Positions 12,601 to 18,479 of a stretch of 54,923 nucleotides of DNA are shown here, in pieces. The translations under genes were made by a program, and so were the position numbers. The first letter of the stretch is position 1, and the number at the start of each line of letters is the position of its first letter. The stretch is from Bacteroidales bacterium. Its GTDB lineage: Bacteria; Bacteroidota; Bacteroidia; Bacteroidales; P3. The DNA is taken from positions 1 through 54,923 of the forward strand of contig JAFXXI010000025.1 in assembly GCA_017542345.1 (NCBI GenBank). Direction: 5' to 3'. Below the pieces are notes generated by a model. It had not been told where the DNA came from. It made no database searches and was given only the letters and a program-made list of their open reading frames with translations.

Positions 12601-15551
12601 GAGCTATGGATATTGCCCGTGTCTCCTTCAACGAAATCGATATTGACCTGCCGACGATGGGTCGTTCTTACACCAATTTCGGTGTCTACTCCAATCCCGA
12701 TTGGCCTGTGCTCCACCTCTCGCGCGGCACCACCGACTCCATCCTGGTGGCTATCTCAATTCCCAACAGCAGCGAGCGCGAACGCGGCAAGGTGGCGGTC
12801 TACATCGACTTCAACCGTAACGGCTCCTTCCTCAACGTGGGTGAAGATGTCGTTACTTCGGCGACTCTCTTCACCGACGAGGTACTCCGTCGCACTATCA
12901 CTGTGCCGCGCTGGGCATCCTTCGGCTACATGAAGATGAGGGTTGTGGTCAGCAACTACGATAAGGAGCCCACACCCAACATGGAATCGGCCGACGGCCA
13001 CATGGTCGACTTTCTCGTCTTTGTTGACCCGCAGGTGCCTGAGACCGACCTGGCCATCACCCAGATTGTCTCGCCGCGCAGCGCCCTTATCCGCAACGAC
13101 AATCCCGTCAGCGTCTCCTTCCGTATGGCCAACAAGGGTACTACTCCCATCACCAGCGCAGACCTCATCTACCTGCGTCAGAGCGGTGGCTATGGCAGCT
13201 CCTTGGTAGACACCTTGCACTGGACAGGTGTCCTGCCTGCCGGCACCAGCACCGTGGTCACCCTGCCCGATGAAGTCTTCGATTATGGCACCACGCACTA
13301 CGCTATCTGGCACAACCTGCAGAACGACGGCAACCGCTCCAACGACACGCTGACCTACGAGTACCACCACTTCCACACCGTCGTCCTCACCATCGACGAC
13401 AACTTTGACTCTCTCAACTACTGGTACGCCCCCACAGGCAACATCCACAATCCCTATACCCGTAACTACTGGCAGTGGGGTATCCCGACCAAGACTCGTA
13501 TTTCTGCCGCCTATTCTGAGCCCAATGCCTGGGTCACCGACCTGCATGCCAACAACATCATTACAGGTCGCCGCGGCAATGTCAGCTATCTCTACAGTCC
13601 TGTCATCGACATCTCGCAGATTAAGGCCGATACGCTCTCTTTCCGTTTGCAGCGCAACCTTACCAACAACAGCTATGCCCATGTGGAGTTCTACAACTAC
13701 CGCCGCGAGTGGGAGAAGTTGGTCGACACCGTCGGCAACCGTTGGTACAACAACGAGGACGACCTGCGCTTCGACGGCACTTCCAATGGCTTCACCGAGT
13801 ACAAGATAAGCACCAACATCATCTCTGGCGACTTCAACGAGAAACTCCAGTTCCGCTTCGTCTACACCACGCCGCAGACCTCCAACGATGGTGCCGCCTT
13901 CGGCGAGGGATGCGCTGTCGACGATTTCCGCATCGGACGCGCCCGCCGCAGAATCGATGTCGGCGTTGTCGATGTCATCACGCCGGCGGCACCACGCTAT
14001 GGCGAGACATACTATCCTGAAGTGGTCGTTAAGAACTATGGTTACGACAGCGTCACCAGTGTCACTATGGGCTACACCTACTATGGCACCTACCTCGCCC
14101 CCATGGCCACCTTCAGCTGCAACATCCCGGCTGGCGGCTACGACACACTCCAGTTCACCACTCCCTTCATCGTTACCAGCGATTTCCCCGACACCTTCGC
14201 CTTCGTTGCCTTCACCAAACTCTCTGCCGATATCTACACCGACAATGACACCCTCACGCGTAAATTCGCCCTCTCGCCACTCGACGAAGACCTCGAAGTT
14301 GTCGACTTCGTCTACCCGCTCGACAGGGTCATCGCAGGTGACTCGGTCGAAGTGACCATGCGTGTCCGCAACTTCGGCTACCAAGAGATACCCTCTGCCA
14401 CTTTCACATATCTCATCAACGGCGGACAGCGCTGCGTGGAGCAGGTGAACTTCCAGGATATCCTCGGCCACTCTTTGCGCACGCGCGAGTACTGTAATTA
14501 TACCTTCCGCCAGCGGTTCCGCGCCGCCATGGGTAACATGCAGATTCAAGGCTACATCACCAGCGACGTCAACGACTACATCTACAACGACACCATCGAG
14601 AAACGCTTCATGGGCATTGCCTCCATCACCGACGTGGCTGCCGCTGCCGTCGTCGTCGACACCTCCAACTACAACTGGGTCAAGGTCCAGCTTGTCATTG
14701 AGAACCGTGGCGCCCGCAGCGTCAACGCCTTCGAGGTGGGCTTCTGGTACGACAACGACACCTCCACCATCGTCCGCGACACCTTCTACCGTCCCGAGAC
14801 ACTCCAGGCCCTGGCCTCCACCACCCACCTGTTCGACGTCCAGCTCCCGACGCGTTCGGCCCCCTACGACCACTTCGTAGGCTTTGTCCACGCCGAGGGT
14901 GACAACGACCCCTCCAACGACACCACCACCCAGATCGACCGCCAGTTTGTCGATATCGAGGTGCTGGGCGTCATTGTTGAGGAGAATGCCGAACCCGATT
15001 GCCGAGTCTTCATCCAGCTGCGCAACATCGGTAACCTGGCCCTCACCGGCAAGACCATCCCGTTGCGTGCTACCATCAACGGCAACGACCTGTCCGACAA
15101 TATCGTCCGTCGCCTCGACCCAGGCCGTGTGGCTACCGTCGAGTTCAGCCGCACCATACCTAAGTCGCCTGTGCGCAGCTATGTCGGCAACGGGCGCATA
15201 CAGAATCTTGCGGCCGACATCAACCCCGCCAACAACCAGTCCACGCATGTCTCCGTGGTCAACTATGTCGAGGGTATGCCCACCGTCACCGCCGGAATCC
15301 TTGACCTTGGCCAGAACTATCCCAACCCCTACGCCCACCGCACCACGGTGCCCTTCTCGGTGCCCGATGCGGCCCGCGTCCGCTTCTTCGTGATGGATGC
15401 CATGGGCAAGATGGTCAACAGCTTCGAACTCTATGCCGCTCCGGGCGACAACACCGTCGAGCTCGACATGGACAACTACCCCGCGGGCATCTACTACTAC
15501 GGCATCGAAGTCAACGGCGAACGCCGTATGCGCAAGATGATTCTCCGTTAG
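3681..15551 (+). CDS. Giant multidomain T9SS-exported surface protein (3956 residues)
   Basis: A clear signal peptide (MRTKYLFLGVIFSFLGLISQAQ) starts this 3956-residue protein. Visible modules: an N-terminal MAM-like jelly roll (about 25-215, ending GWWIDNLRIR); CARDB/Ig-like domains marked by VxLxNxG and ending NDT; a right-handed beta-helix (about 670-1110, with NN/NS turn repeats); more CARDB-like domains; a second beta-helix (about 2030-2470, opening with a similar HTIGAAVDTLN motif); a GEVED-like domain (about 2980-3117, VYIDFNRNGSF then GEDV); a second MAM-like domain (about 3237-3425, CAVDDFRIGRARRR); further CARDB-like repeats; and a type-A T9SS sorting domain (about 3870-3956, QNYPNPYAHRTTVPF then PAGIYYYGIEVNG). 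It is probably an adhesin or surface-matrix protein; ligand unknown. There is no frameshift over 11.9 kb. Wobble bases seem to move from G-ending to C-ending codons along the gene. It runs into tilS after 12 bp without a terminator. Confidence 0.9.
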   Translation: MRTKYLFLGVIFSFLGLISQAQVFLMYSQGFETGEQVNYTVTNNSYEFSTSLHAGGLQSLRLKQTTTTDVSMVLDTLDFTQNATLRNVALEFDHICNIAANMGYGAQICQIFVKRANQSDDQAIQLSGAHYNKDEEGYCIEFDQTGTFNNYSYDEWHNESLSNAIWKHERFDINTFLPASVPINERKLIFRFVLKQRLMSGAVPSNAGWWIDNLRIRSSQSEMKKPLVTMTLYPDGGAHPSSRGARIELDARTTVPQGINNDSVYLFYTVGSNLTPIRLPMHFDGNIVRHDNYTYAHFSARIPFEGYDTLMRFYCVVKDASTNANEATFPAAADAWVNYWCVRGVEQLGNPAPVGLTGPPNSNYGYCPFPPYLDNRSEWVYDSALLANAGYGPGAMTEIKFTIGANTQSSTRTNFQLRMKNAPTSHTVVTNGDPVKFTKDYMDVVFDSTFSIGEAAAGAILPLRFQDTFFYAGKDIVFQVIYDGTGSVDPANATIKMIPAPSSKHTIFFYGLEAFMAGSSNAYTYPDFKTSTNDIGDRPSVVPTQKSNQPLVYDMGISALVFPNRTTPVVTQPTHFDVQLKNFGVATVNAVRINYALDDTVTGHFDWTGSLAGGATTTVTIASGVTLAAGFHTLRAWTQDTLMAGNNYYRDHEPYNNSSKLNNPSDTSFIACAGALSGVRYIGGATPDYNTIEEFLFSLSQCGLSDSLIVKLAPGSYEPFTMPVVNGLAGNNYLVFQPISNGVILYADANTGANEIVNLTNVQNVRFRDIKFVRRGGALTNMVTLGATSQNCRFDRCEFVDSLANPAAAQRISAMIYSGFAANLTVDGCTFRGGNIGVSLVGQSADARAQNGTVTRSFFENQYNNAVNVSYMAGVSIERNEMYDVTSNASYVLLVYSCSGNVRVMANKLYTSHGAGALGVSHIYGTSSNHAFIANNMIVCNDDGQSNLLTTPMNIIQGEWMDVVYNSVKMTAAQRINIATATMGNSVINSRFLNNIVACFDESNYALNVVPFSLGSNDVGHNVYYSEAYTLNRIGGSSFHTLDQWSAASGDNTSAFLDPAFLNGSRVDLRTYNRLIKGLGTPISGITTDMFDTVRHAQTPCPGAFEFVSLYYDFEPEALASPVADTCDMPASVELVVRLRNSGTTAFTPNANRTLSLSYQVNGGAVQTYQVTQTIPANDTITIHTGQMLQLPANGIYDSVYHIRVWNISSVDPNQTNDTNTFTVISRYHQLAASNLTMTIPYATAATVVPTAGVQEWNAYNSATAPKRRSKLYWYRSMNDAEPFYVGDTLVTESLRQDTHFYFKQRRSAPIVRITQVQFKPNNAVGLTDPMPQWMKSTTKFAVQLTNVGDDTAYLAGDTLIMVSPTSTYNNKVLCFWDVRIAPGESMVVQYVDGTSTNPAATIHFGQVISPAVNANIGLVYRHNGVVEDAVALNAVISTNTTNAVRWATQNVPNYVWSGAALSVTPNTTGGIVRTAFNGTASDWRMSTNANPMFIGDVDNAWIRYSDNGCPTEFATATVLMQSVPTADIGVEAGELPSGCGLGNETVTATLHNYGTQTATGMVMHYQADGGAVVTENMSGTVVPGAERTFTFTQPLNMSVSQNQTINVKVWVSGVSGDTYQVNDTDYVSARSLYQPGLPTVTSPRTVAYGLTETIVANPGPGAIAVWYDSLNNVLDTGDVYVTAPLYSPEIIGLRYVVSDTIGGHIGTLADLTAKAAYPSPYQPNNKFVKQQFIYSAHELRKMGLQAGEPVTSLSFHLDSVWLNVQAVNFVNYYISLGHTTDTIYANANANAWKTTQLVYTRSPFVLRSSSVHQWVSHEFDTPFTWDGVSSIAVQVAYELAEAVTTGVQTAFTAKANTTLYRAQNSALSPSVTGYTGASTRSNNRPDIVFNHPDHIIDTVLFGCEGPIKPITINVSGVPSYDARIAWPDGYDTVTYNSCGNVEMDVDLRNFGANVINGAELRYSIDGGALQSTNVTGSIAVGATSRVRLMSRPIAPGRHSIKAIVVVAGDIVHDNDTIEMPFMVRFCGGTYTIASAATADFHTIGAAVDTLNSVGIDGPVVFRVAAGVYNEQVVLHQIAGSSTTNTITFRGASDTTVLMTASTSQNLNYVLQLDGAANVIVDSMRIVARPTANNVNYANAVVMQDARNIVIQNSTIRVKGTINNTNASCVILQGNVQQLQVLNSWIDSGYFSVKNMGTVENYKDIVFRNNRITNFWNRGIELQGVTNINITQNEITSGVNITGRGLVGISLTNVDSAFMISKNKIYLIDEKNGGKQGIFLSSVKCSNQQYGAIVNNMISCYGTAVAGLTNPGGIIMTDCEYVNVYYNSVRVYSGTAVASRAMMLTKTNNTGASHHIQVMNNIFANYSSFAYYVTDGGILTSSDYNAFYAGAANFAYWGANCATLANLQATSQRDASSVNDEAYFAAINDLHLLVTNFAGKAQYNPDVTDDIDGTERPSIPAPTIGAHQMTILSRNMSIVRILSPMMPPNRNNPYNIETDSVLVKVIFYNNGSATETNAYWYAYIKDHETGNRSANKPLGTLLAGQSKTDSVWMPTQLGVIDTQMVRVMLISENDSDSTDNVSDTAFYLAPAYDLEAQKIQVSKTGCSLQDVSVSITLKNVGFKDLPANTQYEIGFHTQAYYPSYQQNNPMNNRLNIATMPDTVREIHTLATVLPKGQPRTITFDSIANLYPTDTVLNIKVRLNGWCHYQYDITSTNDSTGTAASASPVIDSWYTPAAPVGRDTTFAYGTWGEVTASQINQRPIMWYRDSTASPFYSVSGTNLAAYNSSCRWSTTPRYYHDSTYYLRCQSDKSCPSYFSEVHVHVAPQVPTDVALETVLTPLGGRVYMENDTVRVRIANYGTTTVSDIPITYQVRKNANTNPIQQVTETCHVTLQPGQTHVYTFDSLFQYSTPLSAGNFFLRAWTNLDGDMVRRNDTVRWVNQLRPVAANNTLIDYPFSALAESTYGTRTNSPNGAMDIARVSFNEIDIDLPTMGRSYTNFGVYSNPDWPVLHLSRGTTDSILVAISIPNSSERERGKVAVYIDFNRNGSFLNVGEDVVTSATLFTDEVLRRTITVPRWASFGYMKMRVVVSNYDKEPTPNMESADGHMVDFLVFVDPQVPETDLAITQIVSPRSALIRNDNPVSVSFRMANKGTTPITSADLIYLRQSGGYGSSLVDTLHWTGVLPAGTSTVVTLPDEVFDYGTTHYAIWHNLQNDGNRSNDTLTYEYHHFHTVVLTIDDNFDSLNYWYAPTGNIHNPYTRNYWQWGIPTKTRISAAYSEPNAWVTDLHANNIITGRRGNVSYLYSPVIDISQIKADTLSFRLQRNLTNNSYAHVEFYNYRREWEKLVDTVGNRWYNNEDDLRFDGTSNGFTEYKISTNIISGDFNEKLQFRFVYTTPQTSNDGAAFGEGCAVDDFRIGRARRRIDVGVVDVITPAAPRYGETYYPEVVVKNYGYDSVTSVTMGYTYYGTYLAPMATFSCNIPAGGYDTLQFTTPFIVTSDFPDTFAFVAFTKLSADIYTDNDTLTRKFALSPLDEDLEVVDFVYPLDRVIAGDSVEVTMRVRNFGYQEIPSATFTYLINGGQRCVEQVNFQDILGHSLRTREYCNYTFRQRFRAAMGNMQIQGYITSDVNDYIYNDTIEKRFMGIASITDVAAAAVVVDTSNYNWVKVQLVIENRGARSVNAFEVGFWYDNDTSTIVRDTFYRPETLQALASTTHLFDVQLPTRSAPYDHFVGFVHAEGDNDPSNDTTTQIDRQFVDIEVLGVIVEENAEPDCRVFIQLRNIGNLALTGKTIPLRATINGNDLSDNIVRRLDPGRVATVEFSRTIPKSPVRSYVGNGRIQNLAADINPANNQSTHVSVVNYVEGMPTVTAGILDLGQNYPNPYAHRTTVPFSVPDAARVRFFVMDAMGKMVNSFELYAAPGDNTVELDMDNYPAGIYYYGIEVNGERRMRKMILR

Positions 15552-15563
15552 CCGCACGCTTCC

Positions 15564-16859
15564 ATGCTGCAACGCTTCGTGGATTACATTGACCGGCAGC
15601 ACCTCTTCACCAAAGGCGAAGAGGTGCTGCTCGCTGTCAGTGGCGGCCGTGACTCCGTAGCCATGGCCGACCTCATGGCCCGCGCCGGCTTCCGCTTTGC
15701 AGTGGCGCACTGCAATTTCAACCTGCGCCCGGGCGACTGCGACCGCGACCAGGACTTCGTCCGCGGCCTCGCCGACTGCCTCGGCGCCACATTCCACACC
15801 GTTTCGTTCGACACCCGTGCCGTCGCCACCGCCAGCGGCGAGAGCATCGAGGAGGCCGCCCGTCGCTTGCGCTACGAGTGGTTCGCCGCGCTCTGCCGCG
15901 ACCACGGCTATCCCTGCGTGGCCGCCGCCCACCACCGCGACGACTCTGTCGAGACCTTCTTCCTCAACCTCTTCCGCGGCACCGGCATCGCCGGCCTGCA
16001 TGGCATCCGCCCTGCCGCCGCCGGCGTCGTCCGTCCCATGCTCTGTTTCTCGCGCGCCGAAATCGACCGCTATGTGGCCGACCGTGGCTTGCAATATGTC
16101 GAGGACAGCACCAACCTTGAACTCGATGCGCGCCGCAACCGCATCCGCCTCCAGCTCATGCCCCTCTTGCGGCAGCTCTACCCTTCGGTCGACGCCACCA
16201 TGGAGGCCAACATCGCGCGCCTGTCCGACGTCGAAGCCGTCTACCGCGCCCATATCGCCGAGCTCCGCGAGCGCCTCGCAGAGACGCTGACGCCGCGCCT
16301 GCCGGTCGCCGGCTTGCAGATGACTGCGTTCTCTTTATCCGACCTCGCCGCCCTCTCGCCCCGTGCCACGCTGGTCTACGAGCTGCTGGCCCCCTACGGC
16401 TTCAGCCCTTCGGTGGCCTCCGATGTCGAGGCTGCGCTCGACGCGCCCCGCACCGGTAGCCGTTTCCTTTCGCCCACCCACGAGGCTGTCATCGACCGCG
16501 ACCGCCTGCTGGTGGCGCCGCGCCTGACGCCGCAGCCGCCCACCGTGCGGGTTGAGCCCTGCACTTCTGTGTCGCGCCCCTGCGGCCCCGACGAGGCACT
16601 GGTCGACGCCGACCGCCTGCGGCAGCCGCTCTCGCTGCGCCTCTGGCGCGACGGCGACCGTTTCCGCCCCTTCGGCATGACGCACGACCGCCTGGTGAGC
16701 GATTTCCTGAAAGATTGCAAGTTGAATTTGATAGAGAAAAACCACCTCTATCTCATGGTCGATGCCGACGACCGCATCGTCTGGCTTGTGGGCCTGCGGG
16801 CCGACGAACGTTTCCGTCTTACTTCCGACAGCCGCACCGCGCTGCGCCTCAGCGTGTAG
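15564..16859 (+). CDS. tilS: tRNA(Ile)-lysidine synthase
   Basis: A 431-residue PP-loop ATPase. The N-terminal motif VSGGRDSVAMAD (about residues 25-36) is the SGGxDS signature, followed by HCNFNLRPGDCDRDQDFV and AAHHRDDSVETFFLNLFRGTG, all typical of TilS. The enzyme puts lysine on C34 of the tRNA-Ile with CAU anticodon, making lysidine so that it reads AUA; the gene is normally essential. The later part (LWRDGDRFRPFGM) matches the TilS C-terminal domain. It begins 12 bp after the giant surface-protein gene with no promoter motif between them, so it may depend on that transcript. Its 3' end overlaps the convergent plug gene by 11 bp. Codons are heavily C-ending. Confidence 0.93.
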   Translation: MLQRFVDYIDRQHLFTKGEEVLLAVSGGRDSVAMADLMARAGFRFAVAHCNFNLRPGDCDRDQDFVRGLADCLGATFHTVSFDTRAVATASGESIEEAARRLRYEWFAALCRDHGYPCVAAAHHRDDSVETFFLNLFRGTGIAGLHGIRPAAAGVVRPMLCFSRAEIDRYVADRGLQYVEDSTNLELDARRNRIRLQLMPLLRQLYPSVDATMEANIARLSDVEAVYRAHIAELRERLAETLTPRLPVAGLQMTAFSLSDLAALSPRATLVYELLAPYGFSPSVASDVEAALDAPRTGSRFLSPTHEAVIDRDRLLVAPRLTPQPPTVRVEPCTSVSRPCGPDEALVDADRLRQPLSLRLWRDGDRFRPFGMTHDRLVSDFLKDCKLNLIEKNHLYLMVDADDRIVWLVGLRADERFRLTSDSRTALRLSV

Positions 16860-18123
16860 CTACGACGCTGGCCACCCCCGCCAGCCGGTCGGCACGGTCG
16901 GCCGGTGTGCGCACATACACATACACCGTGTAGCGGTTGGCCGTCTCGTAGTGGTCGCCCTCCAGGCGTGCCGTCCGCGAGGCTCCGTTGTCGCGTCCCG
17001 CCGGCTTCATCAGCAGCTGGTAGGCATAGTATCCCTGTTTGAGCAGCAGCCGCTTGGTGTAGGCCCGCATCGTCGGGTTGTATTCCATCAGGGCCGTCGA
17101 GTCGAGCTGCCAGTCGGTCAGCGCCCCCACGACATACACGTTGCCGTCCATCAGCGGCTGGCCCATCGGCAGGCTGATGTTGACCCAGGCGTAGTCGGCC
17201 TCGAGGCGCGGATTGTTGCGGTCCCACACGTTGGGCTTCATGCCTCCGTTCAGCACCGTCTCGGTGATGAAGTGCTTGCCCGAGCGGTCCTCGTCGGGTT
17301 TCAGCAGCACCAGCCACTCGCCCCCGTATTCATCTATCCGCACCACGTTGTACATCGGCGTGCGCAGGTTGCTGCAGTCGAACCAGCGGAAGGTGTTGCC
17401 GCCGTCGAAGATGTTGCACGGCCGGAAGCGGTAGGCCAGCGCCTGGCCGTCATAGCCGCTGAATTCCAGCCATCGCATGTTGTCCAGCCGTCCGTTCTGC
17501 TGCACCTCCACCTCCACATACTGCGGCAGCAGCCCGTCGCCGCCCACCGTCACGTCCACCTCCTGGCGCCGCTCCACGGCCATGCCGTCGTAGGGGCGTC
17601 CCACCACGGCACGCACCCCCGCGCGCTGTTCGCTGACGCAAAAACGACGGGTCAGCAGCACCTCATTGCCTTCGTTGGTGGTCACCGTCAGCACATAGTT
17701 GCCCGAGTGGGTGAAGGTCGCATAGCGGTCGGGCACTGCGCAGCGGTAGTGCACATAGTCTGTCAGTGTGGTGAACGAGAAGTCGAATTCCTCCACGGGT
17801 CCCTCGGCGAAGCCTGTGAGGAACTCCTGCTCCTCCAGGTCGTCCGGCACCCAGTGTCGGTCGCAGTGGCGCACATGCCAGCGCAGGGCTTCGCTCTCGG
17901 CGCCCAGCACGTCGAACTCCAGCGCCAGCCGTCCGCCCTCGCCCAGGGTCAGCAGCGGCACGGGAGTCGCCTTCGTCGGGTCGTCGCCCGTCGCGGCACT
18001 GTAGAGCTGCACCGTCTTCACGTCGGCGCGCCAGGCCGAGTCCACGGCCGCACGCCCTTCAGCCTGCGCCCGCAGCACGCCGCCCAGGGCCAGCGCCAAC
18101 GCCACTGCAATCCATTGTTTCAT
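16849..18123 (-). CDS. Type IX secretion system plug-family protein (DUF5103)
   Basis: The ATG at 18123 gives MKQWIAVALALALGGVLRAQ, a good signal peptide; the longer frame upstream crosses the promoter and is not used. The mature 424-residue protein shows the DUF5103 pattern: VKTVQLYSAATGDD, LEFDVLGAESEALRWHVRHC, DRHWVPDDLEEQEFLTGF, FTTLTDYVHYRCAVP, GNYVLTVT, and later RYNP-like and YAYQLLMKPAGR segments. Members of this family were described as the plug that closes the periplasmic side of the SprA translocon of the T9SS. The gene is alone on the minus strand, convergent with tilS, and about 16 kb from the core T9SS genes. Its promoter lies so close to the ATG that the mRNA would be leaderless. 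Confidence 0.82.
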   Translation of the reverse strand: MKQWIAVALALALGGVLRAQAEGRAAVDSAWRADVKTVQLYSAATGDDPTKATPVPLLTLGEGGRLALEFDVLGAESEALRWHVRHCDRHWVPDDLEEQEFLTGFAEGPVEEFDFSFTTLTDYVHYRCAVPDRYATFTHSGNYVLTVTTNEGNEVLLTRRFCVSEQRAGVRAVVGRPYDGMAVERRQEVDVTVGGDGLLPQYVEVEVQQNGRLDNMRWLEFSGYDGQALAYRFRPCNIFDGGNTFRWFDCSNLRTPMYNVVRIDEYGGEWLVLLKPDEDRSGKHFITETVLNGGMKPNVWDRNNPRLEADYAWVNISLPMGQPLMDGNVYVVGALTDWQLDSTALMEYNPTMRAYTKRLLLKQGYYAYQLLMKPAGRDNGASRTARLEGDHYETANRYTVYVYVRTPADRADRLAGVASVVATR

Positions 18124-18127
18124 GCTG

Positions 18128-18135
18128 CAAAGATA
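18128..18135 (-). promoter_or_regulatory. Promoter -7 element of the plug gene, almost touching the start codon
   Basis: On the minus strand this reads TATCTTTG, a full match to TAnnTTTG, and only CAGC separates it from the ATG at 18123. Transcription would start about at the ATG, so a leaderless mRNA is expected. No convincing -33 TTTG is present at the usual spacing. Confidence 0.6.
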
Positions 18136-18210
18136 CGCAATTTTCCCCAAACAAGCCACGAATCGTGCAAAATAATATGTATGACGTTGTGGATCAGACT
18201 TTCTTTGCTT

Positions 18211-18350
18211 TCCGACCCCTACTTCCACCCTCCTCCCTCGGGGTCCTCCCGGGACCCCCTCCGCCCCCTCCTCGCAACCCGTCCGAAGATGAGCGGAGGG
18301 GGAGCGGAGCGGGACCGGAGGGGGACCGGAGGGGAACCGGACAGGAGGCT
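18211..18350 (+). repeat. GC-rich hairpin repeat, copy 1
   Basis: This is one of three copies in the window (others at 29804-29918 and 45908-46045). The C-rich left half contains CCCCCTCCGC (18255-18264), which pairs perfectly with GCGGAGGGGG (18293-18302). A second hairpin, GGGGTCC/GGACCCC, lies just upstream. The right half is tandem GGGGGACCGGAG-like units of about 11 bp ending GGGGAACCGGACAGG. It fills most of the 356-bp gap between the divergent plug gene and the gene at 18480. Codons can be read through it, but the same peptide would arise at each copy in frames unconnected to any gene, so it is non-coding. Confidence 0.85.
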
Positions 18351-18421
18351 AAAAAACAGCGTTTTGTGAGCGCAGTTGCAATATGCTGGTTTCTAGTTGT
18401 TTGCATTTTCGGTGAAAAAAG

Positions 18422-18453
18422 TTTGCAAAAGTCATATCTTTTGCATAGTTTTG
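18422..18453 (+). promoter_or_regulatory. Promoter of the AT-rich exported-protein pair
   Basis: TTTG at 18422-18425 and TAGTTTTG at 18446-18453 are separated by 20 bp. This fits the Bacteroidota -33/-7 arrangement (TTTG, 19-21 bp, TAnnTTTG). The ATG at 18480 follows after a leader of about 20 nt. The promoter sits just downstream of repeat copy 1. Confidence 0.7.
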
Positions 18454-18479
18454 CAGTTGTAAACATAAATCAAATAAGT

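Noticed and set aside
12756-16253. A 1165-codon antisense open frame across the giant gene and tilS
   Set aside because: The frame is in exact codon register with the sense genes, so antisense stops require sense codons TTA, CTA or TCA. These Leu and Ser codons are rare here. The product is a low-complexity Val/Gly/His/Asp-rich string with no start signals or homologous motifs.
16762-18369. A 535-codon plus-strand frame opposite the plug gene
   Set aside because: It is His/Val/Gln-rich without motifs, while the minus strand encodes a protein with signal peptide and DUF5103 pattern.
18165-18479. N-terminal extension of the exported protein through the GC-rich repeat
   Set aside because: The extension would translate the repeat and pass the promoter at 18422-18453; the signal peptide begins at the ATG at 18480.
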